A DNA stretch of 64,000 nucleotides, taken from contig CAWIKW010000019.1 of assembly GCA_963836785.1 (NCBI GenBank), positions 1 through 64,000 on the forward strand. The letters are read 5' to 3'. Under the pieces are notes generated by a model that saw only the letters and a list, made by a program, of their open reading frames with translations, did not search any database and was not told the origin of the DNA. The DNA is from DASQPR01 sp963836785 (GTDB taxonomy: Bacteria; Actinomycetota; Actinomycetes; Mycobacteriales; Micromonosporaceae). Below are positions 50,769-59,902 of this stretch, piece after piece. Both the position numbers and the translations under genes were made by a program. Positions within the stretch are counted from its first letter, which is position 1, and each line of letters starts with the position of its first letter.

Positions 50769-52871
50769 CTACGCATCGTCCGTCCGGCTAGTCCGTCGAA
50801 GGTGGACGACCGTGCTCGCGTAGTCGCCGGCCGGCATCCGTACGGACACGTCGAGTCCGTACGCCATGAGCACCGCGCCCGAGAACGTGGCGCCGTCGTC
50901 GTCGACGTACGTGGCGTCGGAGTCGAGCGCCCGCAGCCGTACGGGTTGCTCCGTGGCGCCGTGGCGTGACATCGGTCGCCACGCCAACACGACACATTCG
51001 GACCGGTCGGCGGCGACGTACTCGACGGCGGTCAGCCGGCCGGTCGCGAGCCGATGCAGATCGCCTTGTTGCACCACGGTCCGGATCCGCTTGTACGCCG
51101 CGATCAGTTCGACGGTCTCGGCCCGCTCGTCCGGGGACCACCCACGGACGTCGCCGGACAGACCGAGGACGCCGGCCATGGCCGAGTGGAAGCGGAAGCG
51201 CAGCGGTGTCGTCCGGCCGGTGACGGGATTCGGGCTGTCGGTCACCCAGGCGCCCATCACCACGGCCGGATAGATCTGGCCGAATCCGTCCTGAATCGGC
51301 AGCCGGTCGACGGGATCGGTGTTGTCCGATGTCCATACCTGGTCGGTCCGCGACATGATCGCGAAGTCGGCCCGCCCGCCGCCACTGGCGCAGCTCTCGA
51401 TGCGCAGGTTCGGATGCGCGGCGCGGAGGCGATCGATCACGTCGTACACGCCGGTCGTGTGGTCGAACCACAGCCGTCCCGGATCGGCCGCGCCTGGCCA
51501 ACCTGCCTCGGTGAACGGTCGGTTCATGTCCCACTTGAGAAAATCGACGCTGCCGGCGACCACGAGGTCATGGAGCCAGCCGTACGCCCAGGCAACCACG
51601 TCCGGGCGCGCGAAGTTCAGCACGAGCTGGTGGCGGATCTCGGTCCGATCCCGCTGTGGCATGTGCAGCACCCAATCCGGGTGGGCGCGATAGAGGTCGG
51701 AATCCGGGTTCACCATCTCCGGCTCGACCCAGATCCCGAACCGCATGCCGAGGTCGTGTACCTCGGCGGCGAGCGGTGCGATGCCGTTCGGGAACTTGGC
51801 GGCGCTCGGTTGCCAGTCACCGAGTCCGGCCCGGTCGTCGACGCGGCGGCCGAACCACCCGTCGTCGACCACGAACAGCTCGATGCCGAGCGGAGCGACC
51901 GTGCGCGCCAGCTCGCGTTGATCCGCCTCGTTCACGTCGAAATACGTCGCCTCCCACGTGTTGTAGAGCACCGGGCGGATCTCGTCCGGGTACGGAATCA
52001 CGTGGTCGCGGGCGTACCGATGGAAGGTTCGGCTCAGCCCGCCGAAGCCGTCGCGCGTGTAGACGCCGAGGGCCGCCGGCGTCGTCCAGCGCTCGCCGGG
52101 CATGAGATGCCGGGCCGGCGCCGGGTCGTGCCCGGCGCCACCGGCAATCGCCACATTGCCGCTCAGATCGCGCGTCGCGGTCAGGCGGAACCCGCCGCTC
52201 CAGGCGAGCGCGACCGACCAGACCTCGCCCGACTCTTCGGTCGCATCGCCGGGATCGACGGCCAGCCACGGATTCGTCTGATGGCGCGTCGTGCCCCGGC
52301 GGCTCGTCGCGGTCGTTTCGCCGTACGGCAGACGCGTACGGTCGAGCGTGAACTCGGCGCTCCACTCTCCGGCCACGTGGGTCAACCGATAGTCGGACCG
52401 GTGGGGAAGCGCCCAGGCCGCCGAGTCGAGGCGCTCGACCACGATCGGGTCGCGGTTGCCGGTGTGCGACAGCGTGGCCCACCGGGCGATCACGTCGCTG
52501 TCTGCGTACCCGCGGTAATGCAGGTCGAGACGCAGCGGAAACGCGCCGTCGACGAGGCCGATGCGCAGGCCGTCGGCGGTGATCTCGTGATCGGCGTACT
52601 CGAATTCGACCGCGCGCACACCGCCTGGAAATTCGACGACGAGGCTGGCCGGCCCGAACCGCAGACCGCCCTCGGGTGGCAGTTCTTCGCCGACGAGAGC
52701 GCCGTCCGGCGCCGCCGGACGCGTCGGAACCTCGGCCGCCTGGGACAGCGACAGGCGCCGGCCCCAGTGCACCTGGCGCACGCTGCCGCCGATCAGCCGT
52801 ACCGCGTAGCTCGTTGACGGTGTCGACAGCACGAACGTGCGGGTCGACGGATCGAATTCGATGGACGTCAC
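50769..52871 (-). CDS. Alpha-galactosidase, GH36 family
   Basis: 700 aa, full length, no signal peptide (cytoplasmic). Hydrolyses terminal alpha-galactosyl residues of melibiose/raffinose-type sugars. The N-terminal beta-sandwich is followed by the catalytic barrel: NTWEATYFDVNE, VVDDGWFGRR, GIWVEPEMVN, nucleophile Asp448 in FLKWDMNRPF, ESCASGGGRAD and the acid/base Asp516 in TSDNTDPVDR; GAWVTDSPNPVTGR and RFHSAMAGVLGLSGD follow. GTG 52871 has GGAGG 8 nt upstream. Divergent from galT; together with the importer downstream it forms a galactoside utilisation locus. Confidence 0.96.
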   Translation of the reverse strand: MTSIEFDPSTRTFVLSTPSTSYAVRLIGGSVRQVHWGRRLSLSQAAEVPTRPAAPDGALVGEELPPEGGLRFGPASLVVEFPGGVRAVEFEYADHEITADGLRIGLVDGAFPLRLDLHYRGYADSDVIARWATLSHTGNRDPIVVERLDSAAWALPHRSDYRLTHVAGEWSAEFTLDRTRLPYGETTATSRRGTTRHQTNPWLAVDPGDATEESGEVWSVALAWSGGFRLTATRDLSGNVAIAGGAGHDPAPARHLMPGERWTTPAALGVYTRDGFGGLSRTFHRYARDHVIPYPDEIRPVLYNTWEATYFDVNEADQRELARTVAPLGIELFVVDDGWFGRRVDDRAGLGDWQPSAAKFPNGIAPLAAEVHDLGMRFGIWVEPEMVNPDSDLYRAHPDWVLHMPQRDRTEIRHQLVLNFARPDVVAWAYGWLHDLVVAGSVDFLKWDMNRPFTEAGWPGAADPGRLWFDHTTGVYDVIDRLRAAHPNLRIESCASGGGRADFAIMSRTDQVWTSDNTDPVDRLPIQDGFGQIYPAVVMGAWVTDSPNPVTGRTTPLRFRFHSAMAGVLGLSGDVRGWSPDERAETVELIAAYKRIRTVVQQGDLHRLATGRLTAVEYVAADRSECVVLAWRPMSRHGATEQPVRLRALDSDATYVDDDGATFSGAVLMAYGLDVSVRMPAGDYASTVVHLRRTSRTDDA

Positions 52872-53070
52872 GACGATTGCCTCCGGAGCGGGGTCTTCGC
52901 GAGTCTGTCACGCAGATCCACAGAATCAAACGGCACGTCTCGGCCGCCGAGCGGTTCATGTCGGCGGTGTCACGACCTCGCCAACAACGCGATCCACGCG
53001 TGACACCGAGCGTCAAGGGCACGCTGGGCCGTGCATCGCGGGACTCCGGCTGATGGTCGTACCCGATGGG

Positions 53071-53102
53071 TTGTGTTTTAATTTGATCGTTTTTCGTAGA
53101 CC
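53071..53102 (+). promoter_or_regulatory. AT-rich promoter/operator patch before galT
   Basis: TTGTGTTTTAATTTGATCGT followed by TTTTCGTAGACC is the most AT-rich stretch in the 263-bp galA-galT divergent gap. TTGTGT (-35) and TAGACC (-10) are 20 bp apart, long for a standard promoter. The TTTTCGT element recurs as TTCGT repeats upstream of the lipoprotein gene (55358-55382), so it may be a site for the local DeoR regulator. Confidence 0.35.
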
Positions 53103-53134
53103 ACAAAGCCGGACCGGTGGTGCGGAGCGCGTTG

Positions 53135-54229
53135 ATGCACAAGACACAGGCATGGCTCGCCGACGGTCGAGAATGTACGTTCTACGACCGGCGACCGATG
53201 CAGCGCGACATCCGGGCGGACCGCCGATCGCTACCGGCCCGACCGCACGCGGCGGAACTCCGGTTCGACGTGCGGTCCGGCCGATGGGTCGTGATCGCCG
53301 GGCATCGCCAAGGCCGGTCGTTTCGGCCCGGCGCGGCGGAGTGTCCGCTGTGCCCGAGTCGCGGATCCGCCGCGACCGAGATCCCCGCGGCGGACTACGA
53401 GGTCGTGGTGTTCGACAACCGGTTTCCGGCGTTAACCACGGCCGGTCTCGATCCGCCCGATCTCGGCGCGTTGGCGGATCCGACCGCACCGTTGCCCGCG
53501 GCACCGGCATACGGTCGGTGCGAGATCGTCTGTTTCTCGGCCGACCACGACGTCTCGTTCGCCGATCTGAAGCCGGACCAAGCGCGTCTCATCCTGGACG
53601 TCTGGCGCGATCGGACCGAGATTCTGCACGCCACTGCCGGCATCGAGCAGGTCTTCTGCTTCGAGAACAGGGGACCGGAGATTGGCGTGACGCAACCCCA
53701 TCCACACGGCCAGATCTACGGGTTTCCGTTCGTGACTCCGCGGACAGCGGCGACGCTCGCGCAGGCGGCCGATTATCGGCGTCGAACCGGCCGCAACCTG
53801 TACGACGACGCGCTGGCGGCCGACCGGGCCGCCACCGACCGTGTCATCGTGGCCGACGAATCGTGGACGGCATTCGTGCCGTACGCGGCGCAGTGGCCTT
53901 ACGAGGTGCATCTTTACCCGAACCGTCGGCATCGGGATCTGACCACCCTCGACGAGGTCGAACTCGACTCGCTTGCGACGATCTACCTCGATCTGCTGCA
54001 ACGGTTCGATCGGCTCTTCGACACGCCCGCGCCCTACGTCGCCGCGTGGCACCAGGCTCCGGTCGGCCCGGCCGGGCGCGACTTCGCCATGCACCTCGAA
54101 CTGTTCACCAACCGCCGTACGTCCACGACGCTCAAACATCTCGCCGGTACGGAGGTCGGCATGGCGGTGTTCTCCAACGACGTCGTTCCGGAGCAGGCAG
54201 CCGAGCGGTTACGGGAGGTCGCCGTATGA
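53135..54229 (+). CDS. galT: Galactose-1-phosphate uridylyltransferase
   Basis: 364 aa. Leloir-pathway enzyme exchanging UMP between UDP-glucose and galactose-1-phosphate. Nucleophile His191 in the QPHPHGQIYGFPF motif (HPH at 189-191). The zinc-site cysteines are in ECPLCPSR, and the C-terminal AWHQAPVG and HLELFTNRR motifs are present. ATG 53135 has GGAG 7 nt upstream; GTG 53117 is a possible alternative. No galK or galE is present in the window. The 235-bp gap to the DeoR gene holds no gene I can support. Confidence 0.94.
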   Translation: MHKTQAWLADGRECTFYDRRPMQRDIRADRRSLPARPHAAELRFDVRSGRWVVIAGHRQGRSFRPGAAECPLCPSRGSAATEIPAADYEVVVFDNRFPALTTAGLDPPDLGALADPTAPLPAAPAYGRCEIVCFSADHDVSFADLKPDQARLILDVWRDRTEILHATAGIEQVFCFENRGPEIGVTQPHPHGQIYGFPFVTPRTAATLAQAADYRRRTGRNLYDDALAADRAATDRVIVADESWTAFVPYAAQWPYEVHLYPNRRHRDLTTLDEVELDSLATIYLDLLQRFDRLFDTPAPYVAAWHQAPVGPAGRDFAMHLELFTNRRTSTTLKHLAGTEVGMAVFSNDVVPEQAAERLREVAV

Positions 54230-54464
54230 GGGTGTCGCGCTGTGGGTGTCGCCCGACCGGGTGACGGCGAGGGTGGTCCGACCGGAGGCGGGTAACGGCC
54301 GATCCACCGACTGCGTGTTTACTTCTGGGCAGGTTCGCTTGACTCCGACGACGTCGGTCGACCTGCGTACGCTCAGCCAGATCGCTTGGCTGCCAACGTC
54401 GGAGGAGACCGCCTTACCAGCCGTACCCGCCCGCACCCGACCCGACCAGTGACGAGGGATCGAC

Positions 54465-55247
54465 ATGCTTGCCCACCAGCGCCAGGTCCGCATCCTTGCC
54501 GAGCTGCGCCGCACCGGAGCCGTACGGGTGTCCGATCTGACCGAGATGCTCGACGTCTCGGATATGACGATCCGTCGCGACCTGGAGAACCTTGTCGCCA
54601 CTGGGATCGCGCGCAAGGTGCACGGCGGTGCTGTGCTTGCCGGTCAGGTCGCCCACGAGCCGGGCTTCGCGGTCAAGAGTCAGCTCGAACAATCCGCGAA
54701 GCACGCGATTGCCGCCCGGGCCGCGTCGTTGATCCAACCGGGCGCGGCGATCGCGCTCTCCGCCGGCACCACGACCTGGGCGATGGCCCCGCTGATCGTG
54801 ACGATTCCCGGCCTGACCGTGGTGACGAACTCGACCACGGTCGCCGATGCGATCGCGACACTCGACCCGACGAACCAGATCAGCGTCGTGCTGACCGGTG
54901 GCGTACGGACGCCGAGCGCGGCTCTCGTCGGGCCGGTAGCCGACCGCGCCATCGCCACCATGCATGTTGACCAGCTGTTCCTCGGCGTACACGGTATGGA
55001 CGAGCGGATCGGGTTCACGACGCCGAACCTGGCCGAGGCGGCCACGAACCGTGCGCTGATCGGGTGCGCACGCGAGGTGATCGTGGTAGCCGACTCGTCG
55101 AAGTGGGGCGTAGTCGGGTTGGCCGACATCGCACCGTTGACCGCGGCTCACGTGGTGGTCACCGACGATCGCCTGCCACGTACGGCTGCCCGCATCCTGT
55201 CCGAGCGTGTTCCGCAGTTGATCGAAACGCGGGACGAGGCGGCGTAA
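54465..55247 (+). CDS. DeoR/GlpR-family transcriptional regulator
   Basis: 260 aa. N-terminal helix-turn-helix (HQRQVRILAELRRTGAVRVS, then LTEMLDVSDMTIRRDLENLV) and C-terminal DeoRC sugar-phosphate-sensing domain (ALSAGTTTWAMAPLI, VVLTGGVRTPSAALVGP, DQLFLGVHGMDERIGFTTPN, VVADSSKWGVVGL). Located between galT and the importer, so it probably represses the galactoside genes until a sugar phosphate, likely galactose-1-phosphate or tagatose-phosphate, binds. GAGGG lies about 7 nt before the ATG. Confidence 0.93.
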   Translation: MLAHQRQVRILAELRRTGAVRVSDLTEMLDVSDMTIRRDLENLVATGIARKVHGGAVLAGQVAHEPGFAVKSQLEQSAKHAIAARAASLIQPGAAIALSAGTTTWAMAPLIVTIPGLTVVTNSTTVADAIATLDPTNQISVVLTGGVRTPSAALVGPVADRAIATMHVDQLFLGVHGMDERIGFTTPNLAEAATNRALIGCAREVIVVADSSKWGVVGLADIAPLTAAHVVVTDDRLPRTAARILSERVPQLIETRDEAA

Positions 55248-55293
55248 CCGGGCTCCGCAGTGGACGCTCCTGGGAGCGAGACCAATTTGCGCC

Positions 55294-55322
55294 TTGACAA
55301 GTCATGCCGCCGACGCTTTGCT
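55294..55322 (+). promoter_or_regulatory. Promoter of the galactoside importer
   Basis: TTGACA (55294-55299), 17-nt spacer, TTTGCT (55317-55322). It gives a leader of about 90 nt before the lipoprotein ATG; that leader carries two TTCGTA elements (55358 and 55375) that could be the DeoR operator. Confidence 0.55.
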
Positions 55323-55420
55323 TTGGTTGGTTGTGATGGTTGGCGTTGGAACTTGTTCGTATTTTCTGTGACATTCGTACGTCGGTAGAAGTCAGCGGCC
55401 CACGTGTCGAGGAGGCACCG

Positions 55421-56756
55421 ATGCCTGGCGATTCAGCACAATCCACTTCGATTCCGGCGGTCAGCCGGCGTACGGCCCTCAAAGGAGTGGCCGGGTTGGC
55501 CGCGGCGGCCGGCGCGACCGGTCTGCTCTCCGCCTGCGGGAGCGACACCAAGAGCAGCACCAGCACGGCGTCGAACGCGGCCACCGGACCGGTGACGTTC
55601 GGCTCGAACTACTCGGATCCGCAGCCGAAGGCCGCCTTCGCGGCGCTCTGCACGGCGGCGACGAGCAAGACAAGCGAGCAGATCACCATCAACACGGCGG
55701 ACCACAACACATTCCAGAACAACATCAGCAACTACCTGCAGGGCACGCCGGACTCGCTGGCCACATGGTTCGCCGGTTACCGGTTGCAGTTCTTCGCCGC
55801 GCAGAATCTGCTGAGCCCGATCGACGATGTCTGGGACAAGATCGGCGGCAACTTCAACGACGCGGCCAAGAGCCTGTCGAAGGGGCTGGACGGTCACTAC
55901 TACCTCGTGCCGATCTACAACTACCCGTGGGTCGTGTTCTACAACAAGAGCACGTTCTCATCCAAGGGCTACACCGTCCCGACGACGTGGGACGACTTCA
56001 TCGCATTGGCGAAGAAGATGCAGACCGACGGTCTGGTGCCGCTCGCGTTTGCCGAGAAGGACGGCTGGCCGGCCCTCGGCACGTTCGACATCATCAACCT
56101 GCGGGTCAACGGCTACGACAATCACATCAAGTTGATGAAGCACGAGATCCCCTGGACGGATCCGAGCGTCACCGCGGTCTTCAACCAATGGCGTGAGCTG
56201 CTGCCGTTGTGCCAAAAGGGTGCGAACGGCCGGATCTGGCAGGACGCGGCGAAGACGCTGGAGAACAAGCAGGCCGGCATGATGTTCCAGGGCTCGAACC
56301 AGGTAGCCGCGAACTACTCCGCGTCCAACCTCGACGATCTCGACTTCTTCGTCTTCCCGGAGATCAACCCGGCGTACGGCACGGACTACATGGACGCGCC
56401 GACCGACGGGTTCATCCTGCCGAAGAAGGGCAAGAACGCCGGTAGCGCCAAGAAGGTGCTCGAATACATCGGCACACCCGACGCCGAGACGACGTTCCTA
56501 CAGACCGACCACTGGGATGTGGGACTTGGCCAACGGCCTGGTCGCGCCGTCGTACAACGCGATCCAGAAGAAGTCGGTGGCCGAGATCGCCAAGTGCAAG
56601 AACGTGTCGCAGTTCATGGACCGTGACACCGTGCCAGACATGGCAACAGCGATGATCAAGCTCATCCAGAGCTTCATCGACAACCCGACCGCGGCGAACA
56701 TCGCCTCGATCCAGCAAAGCGCCGAAAGCCAGGCGAAGTCGATCTTCGCTAGCTGA
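55421..56756 (+). pseudogene. Sugar-binding lipoprotein gene with a single +1 frameshift
   Basis: Family-1 extracellular sugar-binding protein, about 445 aa if repaired. A Tat-like SRRTALK motif and lipobox LLSAC (Cys39) direct lipoprotein export. The first frame is good to about 56515 (AETTFLQTDHWDVG), then runs out of family sequence and stops at 56626. The correct continuation (LANGLVAPSYNAIQKKSVAE, onward to AESQAKSIFAS) is in the +1 frame to the TGA at 56756, which overlaps the permease ATG. One extra base near 56520-56525 explains it. It may be a real mutation, phase variation or a sequencing error; all neighbours are intact. Confidence 0.85.
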
Positions 56757-57760
56757 TGGTCGACACCACCACACGCACACCCGCGTCCCCGATGGCGATC
56801 TCGCGTCGCCGTCGGGGGCGTCTGCGCGTGCTGACGCGCCGCGACAAGTTCGTCGTCGCGGCCATGCTCGGCATCCCACTCCTGCTGGAAGCCGCGTTTG
56901 TGTGGTTCCCGGCGCTGGCCACCGTCGCCCTGTCGTTCACCAAGTGGACGGGCGTCGGCGGCGTCCAGATGAAGTCATGCGCCTCGTTGCCGTCGGCACC
57001 CGGGATTCCGCAACCGGGCTGTCTGTTCGGCGTGCAGAACTATCACCAGGTCTTCACCAACTACCCGGACTTCTGGCCGGCCGTCCGTCACAACGCCACC
57101 TGGCTGCTGGTCTTCATCGTGATTGCGACACCGCTCGGCATGCTGTTCGCGGTCATCATCGACCGGGGCATCCGCGGCAGCCGGATCTACCAGAGCATCC
57201 TCTTTCTGCCGGTCATGCTGTCGCTCGCCCTGATCGGCATCATCTGGGAGCTCATCTACTCGCCGAACTACGGCCTCATCAACACGATCATCGGGCGGAA
57301 CCACAACGACAACCTCATCGCCTGGCTCGGCAATCCGCATCTGAACCTGTGGGCGTTGCTGGTCGAGGCGACCTGGCGGCAGGCCGGCTACGTGATGGTG
57401 CTCTACCTCGCGGGGTTGAAGTCGGTGGATCCGGCGTTGCGGGAGGCGGCGACGGTCGACGGCGCGACGACATGGCAGACGTTCTGGCGGGTGGTTTTCC
57501 CGGCGATGCGGCCGATCAACATCGTCATTCTCGTGGTGACGGTCATCGAGTCCCTGCGCGCGTTCGACCTCGTCTACATCACGAGCAACGGCAATCCGTT
57601 GCGCGGGCTGGAATTGCTGTCGGTCTCGGTGACCCAGAACATCGTCGGTGAGACGCAACGCATCGGCTTCGGCTCGACGTTGGGCGTCGTACTCCTGGTG
57701 ATCTCGCTCGTACCGATTTCGATCTTCCTGTACCAAGCGTTCCGCCGGGAGGAGAGGTAG
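56756..57760 (+). CDS. Sugar ABC transporter permease, MalF-like
   Basis: 334 aa, six predicted membrane segments, EAA loop LREAATVDGATTWQTFWRV. An Arg-rich cytoplasmic N-terminus and a Cys-containing external loop (KSCASLPSAPGIPQPGCLFG) between helices one and two are distinctive. The ATG overlaps the lipoprotein stop by one base (TGATG), so the genes are coupled. Probably imports an alpha-galactoside. Confidence 0.93.
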   Translation: MVDTTTRTPASPMAISRRRRGRLRVLTRRDKFVVAAMLGIPLLLEAAFVWFPALATVALSFTKWTGVGGVQMKSCASLPSAPGIPQPGCLFGVQNYHQVFTNYPDFWPAVRHNATWLLVFIVIATPLGMLFAVIIDRGIRGSRIYQSILFLPVMLSLALIGIIWELIYSPNYGLINTIIGRNHNDNLIAWLGNPHLNLWALLVEATWRQAGYVMVLYLAGLKSVDPALREAATVDGATTWQTFWRVVFPAMRPINIVILVVTVIESLRAFDLVYITSNGNPLRGLELLSVSVTQNIVGETQRIGFGSTLGVVLLVISLVPISIFLYQAFRREER

Positions 57761-57762
57761 TC

Positions 57763-58686
57763 GTGACGGCGATAACCGAAGCGTCGGCGCCGCGGGCCGA
57801 AGCGCCCGCGCGGGTGGCGCGCCGGCGACGCAGCATCCGGGCCGGTAGCGCCGCGACCCAGGTGTTCATGATCGTGGCGACCGTGGCCTGGATCACGCCG
57901 ATCGTCTTCGCGCTCTACGTTGCTCTGCGCCCGATCAGCGAGACAAACAAACTCGGGTACGTCTCCCTGCCGCATCATCTGACGCTGGCCAACTTCACCC
58001 AGGCGTGGAAGCAGTCCCAGATGTGGCACTTCTTCCTGAACTCCGTCTACATCACCGTCCCGGCCGTGGTCGTCACCCTGTTGCTGGCCTCGTCGTTCGC
58101 GTACGTGGTGTCCCGGCTGAGTTTCCGCTTCAACATTCCGCTGCTGATCCTGTTCACCGCGGGCAATCTGCTACCGCAGCAGGTCATCATCACCCCGCTC
58201 TACCGGATCTACCTGGCCATCCACCTGCCGACCGCGTTGACCGGCAGCGGTCTGCTCTACAACTCGATCCTCGGCCTGATCGTCATCAACACGTCGTTCC
58301 AATTGGGCTTCTGCGTGTTCGTGCTGAGCAACTACATGAAGACGATCCCGACCGACATGGACGAGGCCGCGATCGTCGACGGCGCCTCGCTGTGGACGCG
58401 TTACTGGCGCTTGACGTTGCCGCTGTGCCGGCCGGCGCTGGCCGCCCTGGCGACCCTGCTCACCACGTGGATCTACAACGACTTCTTCTGGGCCATCACG
58501 CTGATCTCAACCGGCAATAAACGGCCGATCACGTCGGCGCTCGCCGACCTGCAGGGACAATTCGTGTCGAATCAGAACATGATCGCCGCGGCCGCGCTCA
58601 TCGCCGCGATTCCCACCCTTCTCGTGTACGCCGTCCTGCAGCGCCAGTTCATCGCCGGTCTGTCGCTCGGATCATCCAAGGGCTGA
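57763..58686 (+). CDS. Sugar ABC transporter permease, MalG-like
   Basis: 307 aa, six membrane segments, EAA loop MDEAAIVDGASLWTRYWRL. The GTG starts 2 nt after the previous stop, with GGAGAGG just upstream inside the previous gene. Completes the galactoside importer; no ATPase is encoded here, so a shared MsiK-type ATPase elsewhere is expected. Confidence 0.93.
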   Translation: MTAITEASAPRAEAPARVARRRRSIRAGSAATQVFMIVATVAWITPIVFALYVALRPISETNKLGYVSLPHHLTLANFTQAWKQSQMWHFFLNSVYITVPAVVVTLLLASSFAYVVSRLSFRFNIPLLILFTAGNLLPQQVIITPLYRIYLAIHLPTALTGSGLLYNSILGLIVINTSFQLGFCVFVLSNYMKTIPTDMDEAAIVDGASLWTRYWRLTLPLCRPALAALATLLTTWIYNDFFWAITLISTGNKRPITSALADLQGQFVSNQNMIAAAALIAAIPTLLVYAVLQRQFIAGLSLGSSKG

Positions 58687-58767
58687 TACGTCGCGGAGGT
58701 TCGGTCGCGGTGGGTCGGTCGCTGAGGTTCGGTCGTCACACCGGCCGGGTAGAACTTGTACCGTTGC

Positions 58768-58785
58768 CGGTCTTGCGCGTAGCGC
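58768..58785. repeat. 18-bp repeat, copy 2
   Basis: CGGTCTTGCGCGTAGCGC, identical to 47938-47955; 22 bp before the DinB-like start. Confidence 0.6.
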
Positions 58786-58807
58786 ATGGGACGAAGGGTT
58801 GGTAACG

Positions 58808-59299
58808 GTGGAGCGCGTACCCGAACCTCGGACCAACGACGAGCGCGAACTCCTGCTCGGCTGGCTGGCGTTTCACCGCAACGCGCTGGCCGCGAAGTGC
58901 GATGGCCTGAGCGACGAGCAACTCGTGGCGATGTCGGCCGAGCCGTCGGACCTGTCGCTGCTCGGCCTCGTCCGGCATCTGACCGAGATGGAGTATTACT
59001 ACCTCGTCCACGCGATCGCGGGCGGTGACACCACGCCGATCTATTGCACCGACGACGACGAGGACGGCGACATCGTTGGCCTCACCGCCGATATGGCGCG
59101 TGCGTCCGTGGACCGATGGCAGGCCGAATGCCGCAACGCCGATGTCGGGCTCGCGACCGTCGACGCACTCGATGCGCGGGCGCCGGGCAATGGTTTCTCG
59201 GTACGCTGGAACCTGGTCAAGATCATCCAGGAGTACGCCCGCCACAACGGCCACGCCGACCTTCTCCGGGAGCGCATCGACGGAGCGACGGGCGAGTAA
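58808..59299 (+). CDS. DinB/DUF664 family protein
   Basis: 163 aa, four-helix-bundle DinB-like fold: ERELLLGWLAFHRNALAAKC, LLGLVRHLTEMEYYYLVHAI and YARHNGHADLLRERIDG. Conserved His residues (HLTEME and HNGHADLLRE) form the family's metal site; several relatives are mycothiol-dependent transferases in actinomycetes, so that role is possible. GTG 58808 has AAGGG 10 nt upstream. Confidence 0.85.
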   Translation: MERVPEPRTNDERELLLGWLAFHRNALAAKCDGLSDEQLVAMSAEPSDLSLLGLVRHLTEMEYYYLVHAIAGGDTTPIYCTDDDEDGDIVGLTADMARASVDRWQAECRNADVGLATVDALDARAPGNGFSVRWNLVKIIQEYARHNGHADLLRERIDGATGE

Positions 59300-59336
59300 T
59301 CCCGATCCCCTCGGATCGTCGGGCTACCGTTGCGAC

Positions 59337-59765
59337 ATGGACATCGGCGTACAGATCGTGTTCGACGCGGCCGACCCGCCGGCACTCGCGCAGTTCTGGA
59401 TGGTGGCGCTGGATTACGTGCCCGAGCCACCGCCGCGCGGATTCGACACCTGGGACGATTTCGGGCACCACATCGGCATGCCCGAGGAACAGTTCGGCGA
59501 TCAGGCCACCGCGGTGGATCCGGCCGGCGTGCGGCCTCGGCTCTACTTCCAGAAGGTGCCGGAGGGCAAGACCGCCAAAAATCGGGTTCACGTCGACGTG
59601 CAGATCGGTCGCGGGTTGCAGGGCGACGAATATACGGCGCGGGTCGCCGAGCACGTACGCAAACTCGAGGCACTCGGCGCGACGGTCGCCTGGCAGGCCG
59701 ACGACATTCGCGGTTCGGCGACGGTCATGCGCGACCCGGAGGGCAACGAGTTCTGCGTCTGCTGA
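59337..59765 (+). CDS. VOC-superfamily (glyoxalase-like) protein
   Basis: 142 aa: IGVQIVFDAADPPALAQFWM-VALDY, YFQKVPEGKTAKNRVHVDVQ and VMRDPEGNEFCVC. Related to the protein at 32110 but with a longer central loop. ATG follows TACCGT by 6 nt (leaderless). It starts 37 bp after the DinB-like gene. Substrate unknown. Confidence 0.87.
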   Translation: MDIGVQIVFDAADPPALAQFWMVALDYVPEPPPRGFDTWDDFGHHIGMPEEQFGDQATAVDPAGVRPRLYFQKVPEGKTAKNRVHVDVQIGRGLQGDEYTARVAEHVRKLEALGATVAWQADDIRGSATVMRDPEGNEFCVC

Positions 59766-59902
59766 TCGGGTCGGGCGCGCCACGAAGATCGCTGCAACTG
59801 CACCGCACTCGTGCCTTCCGCGCGATTGTAGGACCGAGTGTGGTGAAGTCGCGCCGCAGGTGGCCGGCGGCGGAGCGCCACCGGCCACCTCCCATCACGG
59901 CG

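Noticed and set aside
50215..50823. 202-aa plus-strand frame
   Set aside because: Overlaps the start of the pseudogene and the end of alpha-galactosidase in antisense; Arg-rich shadow composition.
54230..54464. Possible galK remnant after galT
   Set aside because: Translations of the gap show none of the galactokinase motifs (GRVNLIGEHTDY or GGGFGG-like).
56500..56760. Programmed ribosomal frameshifting in the lipoprotein gene
   Set aside because: No slippery heptamer or following pseudoknot is apparent, and such control is not known for sugar-binding proteins; a mutation or sequencing error is simpler.
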